Position numbers and translations under genes: made by a program. A stretch of DNA of 7,048 bases from contig JABURU010000147.1 in NCBI GenBank assembly GCA_014762485.1, forward strand, positions 1 to 7,048, in the 5' to 3' direction. Origin of the DNA: Gammaproteobacteria bacterium. GTDB taxonomy: Bacteria; Pseudomonadota; Gammaproteobacteria; Thiohalospirales; Thiohalospiraceae. A model generated the notes under the pieces. That model worked only from the letters and a program-made list of their open reading frames with translations, had not been told where the DNA came from and did not search any database. Shown here piece after piece: positions 1 through 5,197 of the stretch. Positions within the stretch are counted from its first letter, which is position 1; each line of letters begins with the position of its first letter.

Positions 1-54
1 GTTTTTACTTTTCTCCACCCCGAACACCGTCTCACCATGGCTCGAATGGTCCAT
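1..54 (-). CDS. N-terminus of a probable metal-responsive gene (cut by window edge)
   Basis: Reading leftward from an ATG at 54-52, the frame stays open for 18 codons to the window edge and gives MDHSSHGETVFGVEKSKN. The two histidines at positions 3 and 6 recall the His-rich starts of some metal transporters, but 18 residues cannot identify a family. Support for a real gene comes from context: a MerR-type promoter at 114-145 points at it, giving a leader of about 50 nt, and a purine-rich GGTTGG lies 9-14 nt upstream of the ATG as a weak ribosome site. The frame is closed by a stop at 72-70, so the only other nearby in-frame start is a TTG at 66. It is inferred to be the target of the adjacent MerR regulator, perhaps a metal exporter or metal-binding membrane protein. 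The product is unknown. Confidence 0.5.
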   Translation of the reverse strand, partial: MDHSSHGETVFGVEKSKN

Positions 55-113
55 GGTACGAACCAACCTTTAGTGACGTTAACTTAATGCATGCCTTCCG
101 GACTTGCAGCCTG

Positions 114-145
114 AGGATAAACACCGGACCCAAGTACAGAGTCAA
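114..145 (-). promoter_or_regulatory. MerR-family operator-promoter with over-long spacer
   Basis: On the minus strand TTGACT (145-140) is followed by a 20-bp spacer and TATCCT (119-114). A 19-20 bp spacer instead of 17 is the hallmark of promoters that MerR-family activators untwist. Within the spacer an imperfect dyad CTGTAC-TTGG-GTCCGG starts directly after the -35. This is the same position and spacing as the CCGTAC-N4-GTACGG operator of mercury resistance operons as I remember it, with one base changed in each arm. The -35 begins one base after the merR stop codon, so regulator and target are arranged head to tail and the operator lies downstream of the regulator gene. The TATCCT -10 resembles that of the ZntR-controlled zntA promoter. 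Confidence 0.8.
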
Positions 146-146
146 G

Positions 147-548
147 CTAGTTGTTCTGCTGAGTCAGGGTCTCAATTAAGGGACATTTTGCTTCGTCGGC
201 ATTATTATCACAGGCGGCGACCAACCCCTTCAGGGCGTCTGCCATACGGTTTAGATCACTGACCTTTTGCATGATCAGCTCCAGCTTATTGGCCGCCAGG
301 TCGCGTGACTGATGACAGCCGCCTTCCCCCAGCTCCAGTAACTGGGCGATTTCTGCCAGGCTGAAGCCCAAATCCTTGGCTCGTTGGATAAATAACAGGT
401 GATCTATCGTCTCTTGTGGATAAATTCGATAGCCAGCCGTCGGCTTTACCGGCTCTTCCAGTAACCCTATGCGCTGATAATAACGTATGGTTTCTACCCC
501 TACGCCCACCCGCCTGGCGACTCGACTAATCGTTAATGGCTGACTCAT
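147..548 (-). CDS. merR: MerR-family metal-responsive transcriptional regulator (mercury-type cysteine set)
   Basis: A 133-residue dimeric activator/repressor that twists an over-spaced promoter when it binds metal. The winged helix-turn-helix covers about residues 5-45 (LTISRVARRVGVGVETIRYY, then GLL and GYRIYP), followed by FIQRAKDLGFSLAEIAQLLEL and a long dimerisation helix at about 80-112. Cys78, Cys113 and Cys122 are spaced 35 and 9 apart, as for the Hg(II) ligands Cys82, Cys117 and Cys126 of Tn501 MerR, and CPLI around the last one also matches. ZntR has a longer metal loop with a Cys-Cys pair, so Hg(II) or another thiophilic metal is favoured over zinc. The start is supported by AGGA seven bases upstream. 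The gene begins about 20 nt beyond the guaB terminator and I see no clear promoter of its own, so it may depend on read-through. No merTPA genes are in the window. The family is certain; the metal is inferred. Confidence 0.9.
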   Translation of the reverse strand: MSQPLTISRVARRVGVGVETIRYYQRIGLLEEPVKPTAGYRIYPQETIDHLLFIQRAKDLGFSLAEIAQLLELGEGGCHQSRDLAANKLELIMQKVSDLNRMADALKGLVAACDNNADEAKCPLIETLTQQNN

Positions 549-566
549 AGCCCTATCCTACACACA

Positions 567-595
567 TAAAAAACCCCAGTACAAGACTGGGGTTT
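567..595 (-). terminator. Rho-independent terminator of guaB
   Basis: The arms AAACCCCAGT (571-580) and ACTGGGGTTT (586-595) enclose a 5-nt loop. Read on the minus strand, the hairpin is followed by six T (573-568). It sits about 30 nt after the guaB stop codon and its T-tract ends about 20 nt before the merR start, so it separates the two co-directional genes and leaves no room for a merR promoter after it. Confidence 0.9.
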
Positions 596-623
596 ATTCT
601 TTTATCCGAGCTCTCTAGCCACG

Positions 624-2084
624 TTATACACGGTAGTTAGGCGCTTCCTTGGTAATGGTCACGTCATGGACATGGCTTTCAACCATACCGGCATTGGTCA
701 CACGGACAAATTGCGGTTTGGTGCGCATCTCATCCATGGAGTGGCAACCGGTGTATCCCATCGATGAACGCAGTCCGCCCAACATCTGGTGAATGACAGG
801 CTGCATAGAACCTTTATAAGGTACGCGGCCTTCGATACCTTCCGGTACCAGTTTTTCGGCATCGGTGCTGTCCTGGAAATAGCGATCTGAAGAGCCCTGT
901 GACCCTCCCATTGCTCCCAATGAGCCCATACCACGGTATGATTTATATGAACGGCCCTGGAATAGCTCGACTTCACCTGGTGCCTCTTCGGTACCGGCAA
1001 ACATTGAACCTACCATCACGCAGTAGGCACCGGCGGCAATGGCCTTGGACATATCACCGGAATAACGAATCCCGCCATCAGCAATGAGAGGCACGCCTGT
1101 ACCTTCCAGAGCCGCGGCCACATTATCAATCGCCGAAATTTGTGGCACCCCGACACCCGCCACGATACGGGTAGTACAAATGGAGCCTGGGCCGATACCC
1201 ACTTTCACCGCATCAGCGCCGGCGGCCACCAGATCTTTGGCCGCCTCACCGGTAGCGATGTTGCCACCGATGACCTGCACCTGAGGGAAATTAGCTTTCA
1301 CCCATTTAACACGATCCAGTACGCCCTGTGAGTGCCCATGTGCGGTATCGACGACGATAACATCCACACCGGCTTCGACGAGTGCGGTAACTCGCTCCTC
1401 AGTACCGGCACCAGTACCAACGGCCGCGCCGACACGCAGGCGTCCCTGGTCATCCTTACAGGCATTGGGCTTGTCGGTAGCTTTCTGGATATCTTTCACG
1501 GTGATCAGACCACGAAGCTGGAAGTCACTATTTACTACCAGTACTTTTTCGATACGGTTCTGGTGCAGCTTTTCCAGTACCTCTTCCTTGCTGGCGCCTT
1601 CTGTCACGGTTACCAGCTTGTCTTTCGGCGTCATAATCTCTGCAACCGTGGCATCCTGGCGGGTTTCGAAGCGAATATCACGGCTTGTGATAATTCCGAC
1701 CAGATCTTCACCATTTACGACCGGTAAACCGGAGATCTGGTGGGCACGGGTCAATTCGACCACATCACCAATACTCATATCGGGACTAACCGTCACGGGC
1801 TCTTTAATTACACCGCTTTCAAATTTCTTTACCAGACGGACCTGCTCCGCCTGCTCTTCCACGGTCATATTCTTATGCACAATGCCGATACCGCCTTCCT
1901 GTGCCAGGGCTATCGCCAGTCGACCTTCGGTAACGGTATCCATCGCGGCGGATACCAGGGGAATATTTAGCTCAATTTCCCTGGTGAGCTTGGTTTTCAG
2001 GCTCACGTCCTTAGGCAGGACGGTGGAATGAGCGGGGACTAACAAAACGTCATCAAAAGTGAGGGCTTCCTGAACAATTCGCAT
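624..2084 (-). CDS. guaB: Inosine-5'-monophosphate dehydrogenase
   Basis: This cytosolic tetrameric enzyme oxidises IMP to XMP with NAD+, the committed step to GMP. The 486-residue protein is of normal family length. It opens with LTFDDVLLVPAHS, and a tandem CBS regulatory pair is inserted at about residues 93-205. The core then carries the catalytic loop GPGSICTTRIVAGVG with the nucleophile Cys303, the phosphate-binding IADGGIRYSGD (334-344) and the mobile flap with Arg401-Tyr402 in SSDRYFQ. The C-terminus carries YTGCHSMDEM (444-453), which contributes to the active site. All key residues appear intact. The start fits the family N-terminus and has GGAAG about 8-12 bases upstream. In many gammaproteobacteria guaA follows guaB; here a strong terminator and merR follow. 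A promoter with a TATAAT -10 lies upstream at 2123-2151. Confidence 0.98.
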   Translation of the reverse strand: MRIVQEALTFDDVLLVPAHSTVLPKDVSLKTKLTREIELNIPLVSAAMDTVTEGRLAIALAQEGGIGIVHKNMTVEEQAEQVRLVKKFESGVIKEPVTVSPDMSIGDVVELTRAHQISGLPVVNGEDLVGIITSRDIRFETRQDATVAEIMTPKDKLVTVTEGASKEEVLEKLHQNRIEKVLVVNSDFQLRGLITVKDIQKATDKPNACKDDQGRLRVGAAVGTGAGTEERVTALVEAGVDVIVVDTAHGHSQGVLDRVKWVKANFPQVQVIGGNIATGEAAKDLVAAGADAVKVGIGPGSICTTRIVAGVGVPQISAIDNVAAALEGTGVPLIADGGIRYSGDMSKAIAAGAYCVMVGSMFAGTEEAPGEVELFQGRSYKSYRGMGSLGAMGGSQGSSDRYFQDSTDAEKLVPEGIEGRVPYKGSMQPVIHQMLGGLRSSMGYTGCHSMDEMRTKPQFVRVTNAGMVESHVHDVTITKEAPNYRV

Positions 2085-2111
2085 TTACTGGCTTCCGAAG
2101 GCTAAAGGTAT

Positions 2112-2137
2112 GTCAAAACCCTATTATAGAGTTTGAC
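2112..2137. promoter_or_regulatory. Candidate operator dyad over the guaB -10
   Basis: The six-base arms GTCAAA (2112-2117) and TTTGAC (2132-2137) are perfect inverted repeats with a 14-bp spacer whose centre falls on the TATAAT of the guaB promoter. The position suits a repressor. The arms do not look like the PurR box of enteric bacteria (ACGCAAACGTTTGCGT). The dyad is seen directly; its function is a guess. Confidence 0.3.
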
Positions 2138-2151
2138 GAATAGGCGGTAAA
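2123..2151 (-). promoter_or_regulatory. guaB promoter (sigma-70 type)
   Basis: On the minus strand TTTACC (2151-2146) and a perfect TATAAT (2128-2123) are separated by 17 bp. The predicted start point near 2116 gives a leader of about 32 nt before the guaB ATG. An inverted repeat, GTCAAA at 2112-2117 and TTTGAC at 2132-2137, brackets the -10 element. Confidence 0.75.
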
Positions 2152-2190
2152 CTGGTTAGTCTTATGTCTAGGGATTGCAATGGTAATACA

Positions 2191-2220
2191 TTGTGACGTT
2201 CATAACGCGCTAAATATATA
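2191..2220 (+). promoter_or_regulatory. Candidate promoter for the SoxK-like lipoprotein gene
   Basis: TTGTGA (2191-2196) and TATATA (2215-2220) are 18 bp apart, each matching four of six consensus bases. The start point would fall near 2227, leaving a short leader containing the strong ribosome site GGAGGA (2235-2240). Other nearby hexamers, such as TTGCAA at 2175, could serve instead, so the exact position is uncertain. Confidence 0.35.
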
Positions 2221-2246
2221 ACAAGCGATCTTTTGGAGGAAGAAAT

Positions 2247-2540
2247 ATGAAAAAGTTTGCCATTCTGGCCGCGTCCGCTCTGCTTCTGTCTGCCTGTGCT
2301 TCAGGTCCAGCCAAAGAAGACGTAACCGCAACCATCGCTGCTGCGAAAGCTGAAAATAAAGCTGCTAAGAAAGTTGGCTTCATGTGGCGTGATGCTGGCA
2401 AGATGATCAAGAAAGCTGAGAAAGCTCTGAAAGCTGGTGATAATGCCAAAGCTATGAAACTGGCCAAGAAGGCCCAGTCTCAAGGCAAACTGGCCCAAAT
2501 CCAGGCTAAAGAACAGGCCAACGCTGGTCCCTCTTTCTAA
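2247..2540 (+). CDS. Small Ala/Lys-rich lipoprotein, SoxXA-binding protein (SoxK/SAXB)-like
   Basis: A 97-residue precursor with a lipoprotein signal: MKK, a hydrophobic stretch and the lipobox LSAC with the lipidated Cys17. Residue +2 is Ala, which permits sorting to the outer membrane. The 81-residue mature part is helical and very rich in Ala and Lys. Its WRDAGKMIKKAEKALKAGD stretch (47-65), followed by KAMKLAKKAQSQGKLA, resembles my memory of the SoxXA-binding protein family, which aids the SoxXA cytochrome in thiosulfate oxidation. No sox gene is adjacent, so a structural Lpp-like or other periplasmic role is also possible. GGAGGA sits six bases before the ATG, codon choice is strongly biased (AAA, GCT, CTG), and a strong terminator follows directly. 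These point to an abundant protein made from its own transcript. The lipoprotein call is firm; the family call is moderate. Confidence 0.8.
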   Translation: MKKFAILAASALLLSACASGPAKEDVTATIAAAKAENKAAKKVGFMWRDAGKMIKKAEKALKAGDNAKAMKLAKKAQSQGKLAQIQAKEQANAGPSF

Positions 2541-2562
2541 GCAAACAGAAGAATTTCTGTAT

Positions 2563-2595
2563 AAAAAAGGCCGGTCTCGTACCGGCCTTTTTTTT
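2563..2595 (+). terminator. Strong Rho-independent terminator after the lipoprotein gene
   Basis: The perfect GC-rich arms GGCCGGT (2569-2575) and ACCGGCC (2581-2587) enclose a 5-nt loop, with A6 before and T8 after (2588-2595). It begins 22 nt after the lipoprotein stop codon. The xseA -10 element starts only six bases past its T-tract. Confidence 0.93.
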
Positions 2596-2600
2596 GCCTG

Positions 2601-2606
2601 TATAAT
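2601..2606 (+). promoter_or_regulatory. Candidate -10 element for xseA
   Basis: A perfect TATAAT follows the lipoprotein terminator. The matching -35 would have to lie inside the terminator hairpin (about 2578-2584), where no good hexamer is seen. Transcription would start near 2613. That would leave the ATG at 2616 practically leaderless but give a 24-nt leader to the ATG at 2637. Confidence 0.45.
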
Positions 2607-2636
2607 CGTCGATATATGTTAAAACGAAGCCCCACC

Positions 2637-3986
2637 ATGCCCGTGCCAAATAATAGCCAACGCAGTGTCCTGACCGTCAGCGAGCTTAATCGCGAAACCA
2701 AGCGCTTACTGGAATCCAGCTTCCCACTGGTCTGGGTAGAGGGAGAGCTATCCAATATCACCCACGCTCGTTCTGGCCATCTCTACTTCACGCTCAAGGA
2801 TCGAGATGCAGCGGTATCCTGCGCGATGTTTCGTGGACGAAATATCCACTTGGATTTCACGCCCCAGGAGGGCATGCAGGTATTAATTCGAGCCAGGGTG
2901 ACCCTGTATGAGGCTCGGGGCAGCTTTCAGCTGGTGGCTGAGCACATGGAGGAGTCTGGCACGGGCGCACTACGTCGGGCTTTTGAGGCGCTAAAAAATC
3001 AATTGGCCAATGAGGGATTGTTCGATGATCATCATAAACAGCCTTTACCTGCATTGCCGAGACGGATTGGTGTCATCACCTCGCCAACAGGCGCGGCAAT
3101 TAAGGATATTCTCATCGTGCTAAAAAAAAGGTTTGCCGCCATTACGGTCATACTCTATCCCGCCCAGGTGCAGGGAGAAGGCTCCGCCGAACAAATTGCC
3201 AGCGCCATTCGGCAAGCCAACCAGCGCCAGGAGTGTGATGTCCTGATAGTCGGCCGCGGCGGAGGCTCACTGGAGGATCTGTGGGCCTTTAATGAAGAAG
3301 TCGTCGCCCGGGCAATATTTGCCTCCAGAATCCCCATTGTTTCGGCCGTCGGCCATGAAATAGATTTTACCATTGCCGACTTTGTTGCGGACCATCGTGC
3401 CCCAACCCCCTCCGCGGCCGCCGAATATTTAAGCCCTGATGGCGAAGCACTAGCAGTCCAGTTTATACAACTTGCATCACGCCTGCGTGGTGCATTGGCG
3501 CGCAAGGTTGAGCAGGCATATTTACAACTGCATCATTTATCAAAACGCATTCGTCACCCGGGACACAGATTACATGAGTTAAATCAAAGACTGGACGAGC
3601 TGGATAACCGACTTTTCACCAGCCAAGAGCGGAGCATTGCAAATCACGCTGTCAGACTAGCGCACCTACAACAACGTTTACAACAAGCCAGCCCGATGGT
3701 TCGACTACAACATCGACAACAATATATTCAGCAACTAGTCGAACGCATGAAAATATCCATTCAACATATACACATGCAAAAGCAGCAGCGAATGAATAGC
3801 CTGGTTCGAGCCCTGGACGCCATAAGCCCATTATCGGTTTTGGGACGCGGGTACGCCATCGTTTCCAGTTTGGATGGTAAGGTTATCCGAGATAGTCACC
3901 ATGTTAAACAAGGTGAGCAGCTTGAAGCACGACTGAACAGTGGTAAGATTATTGTCAGTGTCGATAAAACACAACACGAGTCTTAA
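2637..3986 (+). CDS. xseA: Exodeoxyribonuclease VII large subunit
   Basis: This is the catalytic subunit of exonuclease VII, which degrades single-stranded DNA into oligonucleotides together with several copies of XseB (not in this window). From this start the protein has 449 residues, close to the 456 of E. coli. An N-terminal OB fold covers about residues 10-105, with SGHLYFTLKD at 46-55. The nuclease domain follows, with GVITSPTGAAIKDI (145-158), GRGGGSLEDLWAFNEE (206-221) and AVGHEIDFTIADFVADHRAP (237-256). A helical coiled-coil region precedes the closing LGRGYAIV (402-409). An ATG seven codons upstream at 2616 would give 456 residues. I prefer 2637 because the N-terminus then has about the same length as E. 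coli XseA before the TVS.LN motif and because of the likely start point near 2613. Neither start has a clear Shine-Dalgarno. A peptidase gene follows five bases later. Confidence 0.96.
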   Translation: MPVPNNSQRSVLTVSELNRETKRLLESSFPLVWVEGELSNITHARSGHLYFTLKDRDAAVSCAMFRGRNIHLDFTPQEGMQVLIRARVTLYEARGSFQLVAEHMEESGTGALRRAFEALKNQLANEGLFDDHHKQPLPALPRRIGVITSPTGAAIKDILIVLKKRFAAITVILYPAQVQGEGSAEQIASAIRQANQRQECDVLIVGRGGGSLEDLWAFNEEVVARAIFASRIPIVSAVGHEIDFTIADFVADHRAPTPSAAAEYLSPDGEALAVQFIQLASRLRGALARKVEQAYLQLHHLSKRIRHPGHRLHELNQRLDELDNRLFTSQERSIANHAVRLAHLQQRLQQASPMVRLQHRQQYIQQLVERMKISIQHIHMQKQQRMNSLVRALDAISPLSVLGRGYAIVSSLDGKVIRDSHHVKQGEQLEARLNSGKIIVSVDKTQHES

Positions 3987-3991
3987 TTAAC

Positions 3992-4825
3992 ATGATGAAG
4001 TATCGCTATATTTTCTTATTTATTTTGACCATAACGTTCAATACTCAGGTATTCGCATTACCGCAGCACAGTGCCGTACCAGGAGGTGTCGCCATCATCG
4101 ACCTGAATTATCATGCAGATGTCCGTCCGCGAGTTCTATATAAAGATAAGCCCGTCATGCTTCACCGTGGTGACAATGGCTGGCAAGCTATCGTTGGTAT
4201 TCATCTTAATACCACTCCTGGTAAGCACTCTATAAAGTTAAAAGTACCAAAAAAAGGTGATACTACTATCCATTTTAAGGTAGAAAGTAAAAAATACGCC
4301 GAGCAGCGATTACAAATAAAAAACAAACGTATGGTTAACCCTACCCAGAAAGATCTCAAACGTATCTGGAAAGAAGTAAAACTGATACGAGCCGCGTTTA
4401 CCCACTGGAGTGAAGAATACAGTATTCCTGCACCATTTACCCAGCCTACCAAAGGTATACGTAGTAGCTCATTTGGACTGCGACGTTTCTTTAATGGTCA
4501 GGCACGCAAGCCTCATAGCGGAATGGATATTGCAGCTCCCGAAGGTGCTGCAGTGAATGCGCCAGCAACCGGTAAAGTTGTCGCCACAGGTGATTATTTC
4601 TTTAATGGCAAAACTGTATTTATCGATCACGGACAAGGCCTGGTTTCAATGTTTTCTCATTTAAGCAAGATTCATGTAACAGCGGGACAGGAAGTCACAC
4701 GAGGTGAGCGGGTTGCCGAGGTCGGCATGACAGGACGTGTTACCGGCTCGCATCTGCACTGGTCTGTTAGCCTGAATAATGCCCGAGTTGATCCGGCATT
4801 ATTCTTATCCCGTTCTGAGCAATAA
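3992..4825 (+). CDS. Secreted M23 (LytM-type) peptidoglycan metallopeptidase
   Basis: The 277-residue precursor has a cleavable signal peptide (hydrophobic residues 7-16, probable cut after VFA at 22), so it acts in the periplasm. Residues about 28-98 form a beta-rich segment (PGGVAIIDL, GWQAIVGIHL, PGKHSIKLK) resembling the M23 N-terminal domain that can gate such enzymes. The LytM domain runs from about 158 to 272. It keeps the zinc ligands His175 and Asp179 (HSGMD) and His256, plus the catalytic histidines His223 (FSHLS) and His254 (SHLHW), so an active zinc endopeptidase cutting peptide cross-links is expected. The gene starts five bases after xseA with no visible ribosome site, which suggests co-transcription and translational coupling. 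ATG codons at 3992 and 3995 are equally possible starts. It lacks the LysM repeats and long coiled coil of NlpD/EnvC, so it is probably not a divisome activator of that kind. Confidence 0.93.
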   Translation: MMKYRYIFLFILTITFNTQVFALPQHSAVPGGVAIIDLNYHADVRPRVLYKDKPVMLHRGDNGWQAIVGIHLNTTPGKHSIKLKVPKKGDTTIHFKVESKKYAEQRLQIKNKRMVNPTQKDLKRIWKEVKLIRAAFTHWSEEYSIPAPFTQPTKGIRSSSFGLRRFFNGQARKPHSGMDIAAPEGAAVNAPATGKVVATGDYFFNGKTVFIDHGQGLVSMFSHLSKIHVTAGQEVTRGERVAEVGMTGRVTGSHLHWSVSLNNARVDPALFLSRSEQ

Positions 4826-4891
4826 AACCAGTAAGGCCATTGTTATGCTTTGAGTAATTTTTAGCATGGCATCTATATGACATTTCCATAC

Positions 4892-4925
4892 GCTTAACAC
4901 ACCTGTATCCCTGCAGGTGTTGAGC
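4892..4925. other. Bulged stem-loop downstream of the xseA-peptidase operon
   Basis: GCTTAACACACCTG (4892-4905) pairs with CAGGTGTTGAGC (4914-4925) around an 8-nt loop. The stem has about 12 pairs, including one G-U, and a two-base bulge. Neither strand has a T-tract after it, so it is not a textbook intrinsic terminator. It may protect the 3' end of the upstream mRNA, assist termination or be a small dispersed repeat. Confidence 0.5.
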
Positions 4926-4947
4926 AGTACGGTAACTTAAATAACCT

Positions 4948-4975
4948 TTGTCAATATTCTACGAGAGAATTTAAT
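4948..4975 (+). promoter_or_regulatory. Candidate promoter overlapping an ATTCT/AGAAT dyad
   Basis: TTGTCA (4948-4953) and TTTAAT (4970-4975), each five of six to consensus, are separated by 16 bp. The perfect dyad AGAATT-T-AATTCT (4966-4978) covers the -10, and ATTCT at 4956-4960 forms a second dyad with AGAAT at 4966-4970. If used, it would give the orphan lipoprotein gene a leader of over 200 nt. Confidence 0.35.
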
Positions 4976-5019
4976 TCTGTACCTTGTATCATAGTTAAAT
5001 AAAATATGCTGCGTATGTT

Positions 5020-5048
5020 TTGTAGCCTATCTCAATTAATTATATAAA
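5020..5048 (+). promoter_or_regulatory. Alternative promoter for the orphan lipoprotein gene
   Basis: TTGTAG (5020-5025) and TATAAA (5043-5048) are 17 bp apart. The -10 matches five of six consensus bases and the -35 only three. The start point near 5055 would leave a leader of about 140 nt. In such AT-rich sequence chance matches are likely. Confidence 0.3.
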
Positions 5049-5132
5049 CAATAACTAATCCATCCTCGATATACCCTGGCGACATCTTCAGTTCTACAAA
5101 GTTCCAAAAAGTTTAGATAAAAAATAACCCAC

Positions 5133-5150
5133 AACCAATTGAACCAATTG
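5133..5150. repeat. Tandem 9-bp direct repeat upstream of the orphan lipoprotein gene
   Basis: AACCAATTG occurs twice back to back (5133-5141 and 5142-5150), and each copy contains the palindrome CAATTG. It lies 48 bases before the lipoprotein ATG, inside the probable leader. Two copies are too few to call a satellite; a regulator site or a chance duplication are both possible. Confidence 0.6.
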
Positions 5151-5197
5151 TTGATCCATCCCTCAAACCATCATCACTTGATGACGAGGAGCCAAAC

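Larger units (their letters stand above)
4826..5197. other. AT-rich intergenic region without a convincing gene
   Basis: No open frame here has both a plausible start and length; the longest ATG frames run to about a dozen codons. The region contains a bulged stem-loop (4892-4925), two candidate rightward promoters (4948-4975 and 5020-5048), interleaved ATTCT/AGAAT dyads (4956-4978), a tandem 9-bp repeat (5133-5150) and a small hairpin TCATC-ACTT-GATGA (5171-5184) just before the ribosome site of the next gene. No T-tailed terminator for the xseA-peptidase transcript is evident. Confidence 0.6.

Noticed and set aside
34..57. Inverted repeat ACCATGG-N10-CCATGGT at the left edge
   Set aside because: The arms overlap the start codon and codons 5-7 of the leftward gene, where ATGG and CATGG recur by coding; the arms are short and no matching operator is known.
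82..93. Leftward mini-ORF ATG-CAT-TAA after GGAAGG
   Set aside because: It has only two codons, with the purine run directly against the ATG; it is unlikely to be translated or to act as a leader peptide.
1332..1727. 131-codon plus-strand open frame inside guaB
   Set aside because: It is antisense shadow of guaB with no family resemblance and no start context.
1465..2031. 188-codon plus-strand open frame inside guaB
   Set aside because: It is antisense to a fully conserved guaB, its protein is Ser/Thr/Arg-rich low-complexity shadow sequence, and there is no ribosome site.
2197..2207. CGTT-CAT-AACG dyad in the SoxK-like promoter spacer, and a nearby TGTGA suggesting a CRP site
   Set aside because: The arms are only four bases, and no TCACA half-site sits at the spacing a CRP box needs.
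3155..3505. 116-codon minus-strand open frame inside xseA
   Set aside because: It overlaps the conserved nuclease domain of xseA and its Ala/Ser/Arg-rich translation is typical of antisense shadow.
4836..4870. GCC/ATGCT ... AGCAT/GGC pairing after the peptidase gene
   Set aside because: The stem is short, with a six-base bulge and a 13-nt loop that contains the T-run, so it does not fit an intrinsic terminator.
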